DNA from: Bacteroidetes bacterium UBA1860
GTDB lineage: Bacteria > Bacteroidota > Rhodothermia > Balneolales > Balneolaceae
Assembly: GCA_002338335.1 (NCBI GenBank)
Contig: DDIC01000082.1
Span: 18,048 to 32,338 of the forward strand
Length of the DNA stretch: 14,291 nucleotides
Reading direction: 5' to 3'
Program-made: the position numbers and the translations under genes
In this document: in pieces, positions 7,720 through 14,291 of the stretch
How positions within the stretch are numbered: position 1 is the stretch's first letter
How the letters are laid out: the number at the start of each line of letters is the position of its first letter
Notes under the pieces: generated by a model
Database searches by the model: none
The model's input: the letters and a program-made list of their open reading frames with translations, nothing else
Told to the model about the DNA's origin: nothing

Positions 7720-8784
7720 ATGTCATTTCAGACCATTCAAGAAGTTGGTGCTGACCAGCTTCGTGAAGGTTTTAGGGAGTCACTCCAGGCTCAACGAGCC
7801 GGTATCAATTCGCTAGCCAGTAATAATCAACGGCATGGACTCACGTCCTCGACGGTTTTCTTTCAAGATGGCGTCCATTTCGATCTTACGTATCAACCGA
7901 TGCAAGGCTTGGCACAAAAAGCGTTCACGGCTGCTTGGTCAGAGTTGGTGGCTAAGCATGCCCAGCCTTCGCATGTTAGCTCAGTAATCGCAGCGCCCAA
8001 TCACTTGAGTGTAGAGCTAATCCACCAATGGATGGAGGGTCTCATCGAAGCATCCACTCGTTCGGGATGCCTTTTAGATTCCATGGATTTGCAACCCGCC
8101 TCGACAGCCCTCTCGGTTGCACTTACCACGATAGGCTCACTTTCGCCGGTTGGCCATGAAAGTGCTTCTTCTCGCGAGAGTGCTTCCTCCCAAGATCATC
8201 CTACCCACGATCATCCCTCCCCCAAACCTGGAGACGTACTTTGTGTCACTGGGGAGCTTGGTGCGGCATTTGCTGGTCTTAGGGTCTTACTTCGTGAAAA
8301 GAAAATTTGGCAAGAGGCCACACAGGCCCAACTTCAGCTCGAGCAAACCCTCCAACCGGATCTTGAGCCATACCAAGTGGTTGTTGCAAAACAGCTTGCC
8401 CCTATGCCAAACCAGGCGTATGCAGATGCGATGTCGTCACTTCTTGATCAACACCCAACACTGCGTTTTCACCATGCACTCTTGAAGAATGGTTTGCATA
8501 ATGAGTTACAAACTCTGGCGAGTCGCTGGAATTGTGGGTTTGAGTTCTATGAAAGCGCACTTCCTATTTCGCTTGAGACGCGCCAAGTGGCAGATGAATT
8601 AGAGGAGGATGTGAGCCGATATGCATTGCTTGGTGGGGAGGATTATGAGTTTGTTTTTATCATTCCTGAGTCAGAAACCAGCAAACTCAAAAACGCTGAA
8701 GGGTTATTTAACGTTATAGGTCGTGTGTCCCACCACAAAGATGGGATCCTCATGCATGCTGCAAACGAAGAATCAGCACAGTAG
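7720..8784 (+). CDS. ThiL-like (AIR synthase-related) protein with degenerate active site
   Basis: 354 residues. ThiL phosphorylates thiamine phosphate to thiamine diphosphate. The scaffold is recognisable: DGVHFDLTYQPM (50-61) aligns with the 'EGVHFDLTY.P' of Bacteroidota ThiL, GDVLCVTGELGAAFAGL (171-187) with 'GD.lcVTG.LG.a..GL', and LLGGEDYEFVF (303-313) with the C-terminal 'GGEDYEL' motif. The catalytic motifs are broken: the N-terminal GDDAAV is replaced by about INSLASN (29-35), SD by SE75, GGD by SMD (121-123), and the metal-binding ISDGL by LLKNGL (254-259). A Ser/His/Asp-rich insert lies at about 144-168. The open frame is intact, so this looks like a selected pseudoenzyme rather than a decaying gene. 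It starts three bases after exbD2, implying translational coupling. A functional but highly divergent kinase is possible but less likely. Family membership is good; loss of activity is inferred. Confidence 0.75.
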   Translation: MSFQTIQEVGADQLREGFRESLQAQRAGINSLASNNQRHGLTSSTVFFQDGVHFDLTYQPMQGLAQKAFTAAWSELVAKHAQPSHVSSVIAAPNHLSVELIHQWMEGLIEASTRSGCLLDSMDLQPASTALSVALTTIGSLSPVGHESASSRESASSQDHPTHDHPSPKPGDVLCVTGELGAAFAGLRVLLREKKIWQEATQAQLQLEQTLQPDLEPYQVVVAKQLAPMPNQAYADAMSSLLDQHPTLRFHHALLKNGLHNELQTLASRWNCGFEFYESALPISLETRQVADELEEDVSRYALLGGEDYEFVFIIPESETSKLKNAEGLFNVIGRVSHHKDGILMHAANEESAQ

Positions 8785-8817
8785 TCCTACCTCGACAAAC
8801 GAAGTCGGTCGAAAAAA

Positions 8818-8826
8818 CGTTATATT
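8818..8826 (+). promoter_or_regulatory. Candidate -10-like element before ftsH
   Basis: CGTTATATT lies about 30 bases upstream of the ftsH start and resembles the CGTTAATATT motif of two other gaps in this window. No convincing -35 partner is found at normal spacing. It is the only promoter-like signal in the 72-base gap. Confidence 0.25.
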
Positions 8827-8856
8827 CGGAGCCACTCAACAAGGTTAAAAGCGTAG

Positions 8857-10917
8857 ATGTCAGAAGACAAAAAAGGAAAATCACCGTTTAAACTCCCAAA
8901 CATTGGGGGAGCCAAAAAAGGGAACTCAGCTTCTCAGGGAAATTCTGCGGGTCGAAGTGCTCAAAACCGGCCTCAACAAGGCGCTGGAAAGGGTGCTGGC
9001 AAAGGTGACGGCAAGAAGCCACCAAAATTTCCTTTATGGATCTATGCCATTCCTATACTCATACTTGTCTTTTTCCAAGCATTCTTCTTACCTGGACAAC
9101 CCTCAGGACAAATCAAGTACAGTGTCTTTTTAGACTACGTTGAGCAAGGGTATGTGGAAGAAGTTGTCATTGTAAACGGCTCACGTATTGATGGTCTGTA
9201 CTCAGATCGCGCCATTACAGATGGAATTATTGATCCGCCAGCCGAAGAACCAGATGCGTTTCAAATGCCAGGGCAGACTCAAGGCAACCGATTGACCACC
9301 AACATGCTAGAAGGGGATGACCTCCGAAGCGTTTTGGATGCAAATGGAGTTGAATACGATGTACGCATTGAAGAAGACTGGTTTGGTGGATTGCTCATGT
9401 GGCTATTCCCGATCATGTTGCTCATTGTGTTTTGGATATTCATCTTCCGTCGCATGAATCCTGGTCAGCAGGTGCTAAGTATTGGCAAAAGCAAAGCCTC
9501 GCTTTATGACAAGCAGTCCGATAATAAGATCTCTTTCAAAGATGTCGCTGGGCTTGAAGAGGCGAAAGAAGAGGTCGAAGAGGTAGTAGAATTTCTAAAA
9601 GCACCCCAAAAGTTCACAAAATTGGGGGGTGCACTCCCGAAAGGGGTTCTATTGGTAGGTCCTCCAGGAACGGGGAAAACCTTGCTTGCCAAAGCCACAG
9701 CTGGCGAGGCGGATGTGCCATTTTTCTCCTTGAGCGGATCAGATTTTGTTGAAATGTTTGTCGGTGTTGGGGCGTCTCGCGTGCGCGACCTGTTTAAACA
9801 AGCCAAAGAGAAGGCTCCATGTATCATCTTTATCGACGAGATAGACTCCATTGGCCGTAGTCGAGGCCGAGGAATGATGATGGGCTCCAACGACGAGCGT
9901 GAAAACACATTGAATCAACTCCTTAGTGAAATGGATGGATTCAATAGCGACAAGGGTGTCATTATTATGGCGGCAACAAACCGCCCAGACACGTTAGACT
10001 CTGCCTTGCTTCGTCCAGGTCGCTTTGATCGTCAGATCTTGATTGATAAACCTGACCTCAATGGCCGTGTCGAAATCCTAAAAGTCCATGCCAAAAAGCT
10101 TAAGCTTGCCAAGAATATTGACATGAAAGTACTTGCCGCTCAGACCCCAGGCTTTGCTGGAGCGGAGCTTGCCAATCTGTGTAATGAAGCAGCGTTAATT
10201 GCGGCCCGACGCAAAAAGAAATCTGTCGGCATGGTTGACTTCCAGGATGCTATTGAGCGCGTCGTAGCAGGGCTTGAGAAAAAGAATAAACTCATTAGTC
10301 CTCACGAGCGTAAAATTGTGGCTTACCATGAGTCTGGGCATGCTATTGTTGGATGGTTCCTTGAGCATACGGATCCAGTATTGAAAGTAAGTATTGTGCC
10401 TCGTGGTTTTGCAGCCTTGGGTTACACGCTACAAACACCTCTTGAAGACCGATTCTTGATGACGGTCGAGGAGTTGGATGACCGCATTTGTGCACTCTTA
10501 GGGGGTCGAGTGGCTGAAGAAATCGTCTTTGGTCGTATCTCCACGGGTGCCCAGAACGATCTTGAGCGAATTACCAACCTTGCTTATGCGATGGTTGCGG
10601 ACTATGGAATGAGTGAAGAGCTCGGCTATATCTCGCTTAAAGACTCTCAAAATCCTGACGCAAGTTTTGGAATTAATAAGAAGTACTCAGACCACACTTC
10701 GCAACGAATTGATGAAGCTGTTCGCAACATCATTGATAGAAATCACAAACTGACAAAGATACTCCTGGAAGAGCGACGAGATCAACTCGAAGAGATGGCT
10801 CAAACGCTCTTGAAGAAAGAGGTCTTAACACAAAAAGATTTGAAAGAGATGTTAGGCCCTCGTCCCCAAGATGTTGAAAGAGAGACAGTTAAAGAGACTG
10901 AGAAGGACGCTAGTTAA
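8857..10917 (+). CDS. ftsH: ATP-dependent zinc metalloprotease FtsH
   Basis: 686 residues, near the usual family length. FtsH is a membrane-anchored AAA+ protease that extracts and degrades misassembled membrane proteins and short-lived regulators. Order of parts: a polar Gly/Lys/Gln-rich N-terminus (1-57), TM1 (about 58-77), a periplasmic domain, TM2 (about 177-197), the AAA module with Walker A GPPGTGKT (268-275), the pore loop MFVGVGA (300-306), Walker B IIFIDE (323-328), the second region of homology [19 protein letters not shown] (373-391), and the peptidase with HESGH (491-495) and D568 ([10 protein letters not shown]) as the third zinc ligand. All catalytic residues are present. The polar N-terminal extension of about 57 residues before TM1 is longer than in many FtsH proteins. 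AAGG lies 12 bases before the ATG, a weak site. The 72-base gap from the ThiL-like gene leaves separate or shared transcription open. Confidence 0.98.
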   Translation: MSEDKKGKSPFKLPNIGGAKKGNSASQGNSAGRSAQNRPQQGAGKGAGKGDGKKPPKFPLWIYAIPILILVFFQAFFLPGQPSGQIKYSVFLDYVEQGYVEEVVIVNGSRIDGLYSDRAITDGIIDPPAEEPDAFQMPGQTQGNRLTTNMLEGDDLRSVLDANGVEYDVRIEEDWFGGLLMWLFPIMLLIVFWIFIFRRMNPGQQVLSIGKSKASLYDKQSDNKISFKDVAGLEEAKEEVEEVVEFLKAPQKFTKLGGALPKGVLLVGPPGTGKTLLAKATAGEADVPFFSLSGSDFVEMFVGVGASRVRDLFKQAKEKAPCIIFIDEIDSIGRSRGRGMMMGSNDERENTLNQLLSEMDGFNSDKGVIIMAATNRPDTLDSALLRPGRFDRQILIDKPDLNGRVEILKVHAKKLKLAKNIDMKVLAAQTPGFAGAELANLCNEAALIAARRKKKSVGMVDFQDAIERVVAGLEKKNKLISPHERKIVAYHESGHAIVGWFLEHTDPVLKVSIVPRGFAALGYTLQTPLEDRFLMTVEELDDRICALLGGRVAEEIVFGRISTGAQNDLERITNLAYAMVADYGMSEELGYISLKDSQNPDASFGINKKYSDHTSQRIDEAVRNIIDRNHKLTKILLEERRDQLEEMAQTLLKKEVLTQKDLKEMLGPRPQDVERETVKETEKDAS

Positions 10918-10922
10918 CAATT

Positions 10923-10967
10923 CGTTAATACCTCTCTAACACAACGTTAATATTTGCGTAACGCAAA
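10923..10967 (+). promoter_or_regulatory. Repeat/palindrome cluster upstream of the TonB receptor
   Basis: CGTTAATA occurs at 10923-10930 and again at 10945-10952, 22 bases apart, about two helical turns. It is followed by the inverted repeat TTTGCGTAACGCAAA (10953-10967, 7-bp arms around a central A). The palindrome is suited to a dimeric regulator, and the TAATATT part may be a -10-like element. The palindrome is seen directly; its role as an operator is inferred. Confidence 0.45.
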
Positions 10968-11003
10968 CCCAACGCACGGTAGCGATATTAATTAGGATGT
11001 GAC

Positions 11004-11031
11004 ACGTGTAGAAGCTAAAAGCTCTGCACGT
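11004..11031 (+). promoter_or_regulatory. Strong hairpin in the leader of the TonB receptor gene
   Basis: ACGTGTAGAAGCT (11004-11016), an AAA loop, and AGCTCTGCACGT (11020-11031) can form a 12-bp stem with one bulged A and one G-U pair. The stem ends 16 bases before the start codon at 11048, a gene with no Shine-Dalgarno sequence. No T tract follows, so it is not a normal terminator. It could control translation or stabilise the mRNA. Confidence 0.5.
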
Positions 11032-11047
11032 AAATTGACTACGAAAT

Positions 11048-13915
11048 ATGCGCTTTAGCTACGCTCTCATGCTCACAATTGTGAGCCTCTTTATTGTCGC
11101 ACTTACCTCCCATGCCCAGACTGGGCGAATTGCTGGTACCATTGTGGATGGAGAAACGGGCGACCCACTATTTAGTGCCTCTATCCTTGTCGTAGAAACA
11201 TCCAGCGGAGCGGTTGCCGACTTTGACGGGAATTATTTGATTAAAGGACTGCAGCCGGGCACTTACACGCTACGAGTGAGTTACATTTCATTTGCCACAC
11301 AAACCATTACCGATGTGGTCGTTAGTGCTGATGAGGTGACGACCATTGACGTTGCCATGCAATCAGAAGGGGTTAACCTCGAAGAAGTTGTTGTTTCGGC
11401 TGGGGCTATTCTAAATAATGAAGCGGGCCTACTCAGACAACGCCAAAAATCGATTGCCTTCTCCGATGCCATTTCGGCTGAGACCATTTCTAAATCAGGG
11501 GCTGGTGATGCTGCAGCTGCCATGACCAAGGTGGTAGGTGCCTCCGTAGTGGGTGGTAAATATGTGTATGTACGAGGACTGGGAGACCGCTACTCTACGA
11601 CTCATTTGAATGGGGTAGAATTGCCATCGGCCGATCCAAACAAGAAGGCATTTAACCTCGATCTGTTTCCATCAGACTTAATTGATAATATCGTCACGAA
11701 GAAGACGTTCACAGCAGATAAGCCAGGAAACTTTAGTGGTGGATTAGTTGATATTTCCACAAAGGCTTATCCTGAGCGGCAAATCTTCAGTATTTCTACG
11801 GGCGTTTCCTACAACACCAAAATCACTGGTGAAGATATCCTACTCGGTAGAAGTAAGGATGGGGATTACTTCGCTAATGGTGCCTCAGACAGAATTATGC
11901 CTCGTGAGGTAGACTTCCGGGTGCGTAATGGATATAAAATCCCTAATGCATTTGATGCTATATACCGCTCTGAAACTGATGCTCAGGAATTAGATAGGAT
12001 GTCTAAGAGCTTTGATAGTGAATTCGCACCTACACCAACGCCAGCAAATATCGGTCATAGCTATTCAGTTGTATACGGTAATCAATATGACTTAAACGGA
12101 GCCAAGCTTGGCCTTATCGGTAGCTTTACGTTTTCGGAGAAATACTCAGGATACAATGACGGATCTGTCTCGAGGAACAAACTTATTGGTCAATATGGTG
12201 CAACGGATGAACTAACTAATACACTCGACGTTGTCGATCAAAAGGGATCGAGAAATAATGATGTGGGTTTTCTTTTGAATTCATCGTTGCAGTTTGGTTC
12301 TGCCAACGAGCTATCCTATACGACGTTTATCTCGAGAAGTGGTGCAGCTGCAGGAAGATATCTTGAAGGTTTTCAGGAGGATATTGAGAACTCATTATTT
12401 CAAACACGGGTTGTCCAATACATTCAACGCGACTTGCAATATCAGCAAATTGGGTACGAGAAGCTTTTTGAGAATTTTGATCTTAGATTAGATGCTAAAT
12501 ACTCACTTTCCAAGTCAGGACAAGATGAGCCAGATTTACGATTCTTCACCAGCCAGGTAACAGAGTTACCTAATGGAAACACGCTCTACAGTAATCCTAC
12601 AAATAATTTTCAACGACCGGGTAGATTTTATAGAGAACTTGATGAGACTGCCCAAAATTTTCAGGTTGATTTAAGAAAATCTTTTTCGCTTTTCGAAGAG
12701 ACTGGTGCTATCAAGTTAGGATACTTTTCAAATGTCATCGACAGAGATTTCAAGGAATATAGAGTCGATATCTACACTTCTACTCAAAATGTAAATTTGT
12801 TCAATGAGGTTGAAGGAGATATAGACCAATTTTTTGGACCCATGATGGGTGTGATTGGTGAATTGAGAGGTCGACCAGAGCTGGGGAATTATATACAAAA
12901 CGCATCTACTGAAAGATCAAATTATGATGCTGACCTAAAGACTACTTCTTTCTACGGTATGTTAGAACTGCCATTAGGAAAAAAAATCGATGTCATTGCG
13001 GGTCTAAGGAGCGAGGATACTGAGGTCTCAGCTGAGAGCGGTGATGCTGAACTAGAAGTGGGTGGATTTGATAAGTTAGACGTCCTTCCAGCAGTATCAG
13101 TCATCTATTCTATAAATGATCAATTCAATATTAGAGGTGCGTACACTAAAACAGTCGCATATCCAACGTTTCGTGAGTTGGCACCCTACATCACCTTCGA
13201 CTTCGTTGGTGATTTGCTTTTTGCAGGAAATGCTGATTTGACTCGAACACTCATTACCAACTATGATTTTCGTGTTGAGTACTATTTTCAGCCTGGTGAG
13301 ATCATTTCCTTAAGTGCTTTCTATAAGGATATGGAAGACCCATTAGAGCGTGTTATCCGTTCGGACATTGGCAATGATGCGATGTCTATCCAAAATGTAG
13401 ATAAGGCTGAGGTTTTAGGTTTTGAATTTGAGTTTCGGAAAAATCTTGGATTCATCGCTGATCCTTTCAAGCAATTCTTCTTTACCTCTAATTTTACATA
13501 CGTAGAATCAAGTGTCGATATCCCTGAATTAGAACTACAAGTCAATCGTGCTGCTTATCCAAATACACCGACTACTAGAAATCTTGTGGGTCAATCACCA
13601 TACCTAATCAACGCGGATATTTCATATCAATCACCTAGCGAAAAACTAGGTGTTGATTTGTCATACAATTACTTCGATGATCGCTTGATGATTGTAACAG
13701 AAACGGCTACTCCTGATGTCTTTGAAAAGGGATATTCAACTCTTAATTCATCGATGAAGTATGAATTTTCAAATAATCTATCACTAGGCCTTAAGATTAA
13801 AAATATGTTAAATAGTGAAAGGTCATTTGTTCAAGACTATGCAAATAAGGACTTTATCTACTCATCATTTAAGCCAGGAATTGATTTATCTGCTTCAATT
13901 TCATACTCGTTTTAG
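11048..13915 (+). CDS. TonB-dependent outer-membrane receptor with N-terminal carboxypeptidase-regulatory-like domain
   Basis: 955 residues. The protein imports a substrate across the outer membrane using energy passed from ExbB/ExbD/TonB; the substrate cannot be told from sequence. A signal peptide (1-23, cut after SHA) precedes a carboxypeptidase-regulatory-like beta-sandwich (about 25-103, with GRIAGTIVDGETGDPL and FDGNYLIKGLQPGTYTLRV). A TonB-box-like LEEVVVSA (111-118) follows, then a plug domain (about 130-240) with VRGLGDRYSTTHLNGVELP and NFSGGLVDIST, then a barrel to the C-terminus, which ends in Phe (SISYSF) as expected for BAM-folded barrels. The plug motif 'RGLGDRYS' marks a known receptor subfamily. 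The start has no Shine-Dalgarno but is fixed by the signal peptide. By hand count GC falls from about 50% (149/300, bases 11101-11400) to about 36% (109/300, bases 13501-13800) within the gene. The downstream gene begins 34 bases after the stop, suggesting an operon. Confidence 0.95.
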   Translation: MRFSYALMLTIVSLFIVALTSHAQTGRIAGTIVDGETGDPLFSASILVVETSSGAVADFDGNYLIKGLQPGTYTLRVSYISFATQTITDVVVSADEVTTIDVAMQSEGVNLEEVVVSAGAILNNEAGLLRQRQKSIAFSDAISAETISKSGAGDAAAAMTKVVGASVVGGKYVYVRGLGDRYSTTHLNGVELPSADPNKKAFNLDLFPSDLIDNIVTKKTFTADKPGNFSGGLVDISTKAYPERQIFSISTGVSYNTKITGEDILLGRSKDGDYFANGASDRIMPREVDFRVRNGYKIPNAFDAIYRSETDAQELDRMSKSFDSEFAPTPTPANIGHSYSVVYGNQYDLNGAKLGLIGSFTFSEKYSGYNDGSVSRNKLIGQYGATDELTNTLDVVDQKGSRNNDVGFLLNSSLQFGSANELSYTTFISRSGAAAGRYLEGFQEDIENSLFQTRVVQYIQRDLQYQQIGYEKLFENFDLRLDAKYSLSKSGQDEPDLRFFTSQVTELPNGNTLYSNPTNNFQRPGRFYRELDETAQNFQVDLRKSFSLFEETGAIKLGYFSNVIDRDFKEYRVDIYTSTQNVNLFNEVEGDIDQFFGPMMGVIGELRGRPELGNYIQNASTERSNYDADLKTTSFYGMLELPLGKKIDVIAGLRSEDTEVSAESGDAELEVGGFDKLDVLPAVSVIYSINDQFNIRGAYTKTVAYPTFRELAPYITFDFVGDLLFAGNADLTRTLITNYDFRVEYYFQPGEIISLSAFYKDMEDPLERVIRSDIGNDAMSIQNVDKAEVLGFEFEFRKNLGFIADPFKQFFFTSNFTYVESSVDIPELELQVNRAAYPNTPTTRNLVGQSPYLINADISYQSPSEKLGVDLSYNYFDDRLMIVTETATPDVFEKGYSTLNSSMKYEFSNNLSLGLKIKNMLNSERSFVQDYANKDFIYSSFKPGIDLSASISYSF

Positions 13916-13949
13916 CACAATCTAAAATCACAACAATCAATACATAATC

Positions 13950-14291
13950 ATGAAACAACTATTACTATTTCCAGTCCTACTATTAATGCTAGTTTCTACT
14001 GCGATAGCTCAGGACGAAATCACAGTCACTGGTCAGATTACTGAGGATGTGACCTGGAGTGCTGACAATGAATATATCCTCGATGGCATTGTGTTTGTTA
14101 CCGGTGGTGCGACGCTGACGATTGAACCTGGTACGAAAGTTTATGGATCAATAGGAGGCGACTTAAACGCCGCTGCATTGGTGATTACCCGTACGGGAAT
14201 GATTGATGCGCAGGGTACAGCAACTAAGCCCATCGTTTTCACAAGTTACCTTGCAAAATCCCAAACACTGACCAAGGATGATGTAGGTCTT
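13950..14291 (+). CDS. Exported probable right-handed beta-helix protein (3' end cut by window)
   Basis: The first 114 codons are present and the frame is open to the window end. The signal peptide MKQLLLFPVLLLMLVSTAIAQ (about 1-20) is typical, with cleavage after AIA. The mature part has VTGQITEDVTWSADNEYILDG, then ATLTIEPGTKVYG, then a turn of LVITRTGMIDAQGTATKPIVFTS. This series, with 'TIEPGT' and 'G.A..PI.FTS', is the repeating pattern of right-handed beta-helix proteins found in many Bacteroidota secreted proteins. It lies 34 bases after the receptor gene, so the two are probably co-transcribed, and it may be the surface-bound or secreted partner of that receptor. There is no Shine-Dalgarno sequence; the upstream leader is A/C-rich. 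A C-terminal secretion (type IX) signal cannot be checked because the end is missing. Confidence 0.8.
   Translation, partial: MKQLLLFPVLLLMLVSTAIAQDEITVTGQITEDVTWSADNEYILDGIVFVTGGATLTIEPGTKVYGSIGGDLNAAALVITRTGMIDAQGTATKPIVFTSYLAKSQTLTKDDVGL

Noticed and set aside
8150..8485. 111-codon open frame on the plus strand within the ThiL-like gene
   Set aside because: It is out of frame with the gene that carries the conserved motifs, and it has no signal, domain or ribosome binding site.
7720..8784. Idea that the ThiL-like gene is a frameshifted or decaying pseudogene
   Set aside because: The frame is intact, and recognised motifs from the N-terminal, middle and C-terminal parts are all in the same frame, so the missing motifs are substitutions rather than frame errors.
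8791..8811. Possible terminator hairpin before ftsH (CGAC...GTCG)
   Set aside because: The stem is only four bases and is followed by A rather than T.
9504..9908. 134-codon open frame on the minus strand within ftsH
   Set aside because: It is antisense to the conserved AAA module; the protein is Ser/Pro-rich with no domain pattern.
1..14291. tRNA, rRNA, CRISPR array, insertion sequence, phage or defence genes
   Set aside because: No cloverleaf, no regularly spaced repeats, no transposase or integrase motifs, and coding density is close to complete on one strand.

Overview
The window reads as a stretch of a Bacteroidota-type chromosome, with all genes on the + strand. It most probably comes from the Rhodothermota/Balneolota side of the phylum. 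The evidence is the mixed, mid-range base composition, the exbB / small membrane protein / exbD / exbD gene order, an ExbD of the long Bacteroidota subtype, a carboxypeptidase-regulatory-domain TonB receptor, a large SprA-like surface protein, and several genes with weak or no Shine-Dalgarno sequence. The lineage is an inference; no rRNA or other marker is present.

Layout: (1) bases 2-1915, the 3' part of a DsbD-type thiol:disulfide transporter gene, cut by the window edge; (2) about 1893-5420, a very large exported outer-membrane or surface protein of unknown function that overlaps the dsbD end; (3) 5421-5559, an intergenic region with a terminator-like palindrome and a sigma70-like promoter; (4) 5560-8784, a compact cluster of exbB, a four-helix membrane protein, exbD1, exbD2 and a ThiL-related protein whose catalytic motifs are largely erased; (5) 8857-10917, ftsH; (6) 10918-11047, an intergenic region rich in palindromes, including a strong hairpin close to the next start; (7) 11048-13915, a TonB-dependent receptor; (8) 13950 to the window end, the start of an exported protein that looks like a right-handed beta-helix.

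Functionally this is an envelope region. DsbD carries reducing equivalents to the periplasm. ExbB/ExbD use the proton gradient to energise TonB-dependent outer-membrane transport, and a TonB receptor with a probable secreted partner lies 3.3 kb downstream. FtsH provides membrane-protein quality control. The surface protein and the beta-helix protein are probable outer-surface products.

The most unusual item is the protein at 7720-8784. It keeps the ThiL scaffold and the C-terminal GGEDYE motif but has lost the N-terminal GDD and the ISDGL metal/nucleotide motifs, so it is probably a pseudoenzyme or a repurposed scaffold. Other points of interest are a G8 tract in the surface-protein gene, repeated intergenic motifs (CGTTAATATT, TTGCGTAA), a 12-bp hairpin in the receptor leader, and a marked drop in GC along the receptor gene. 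I see no tRNA, rRNA, CRISPR array or insertion sequence.
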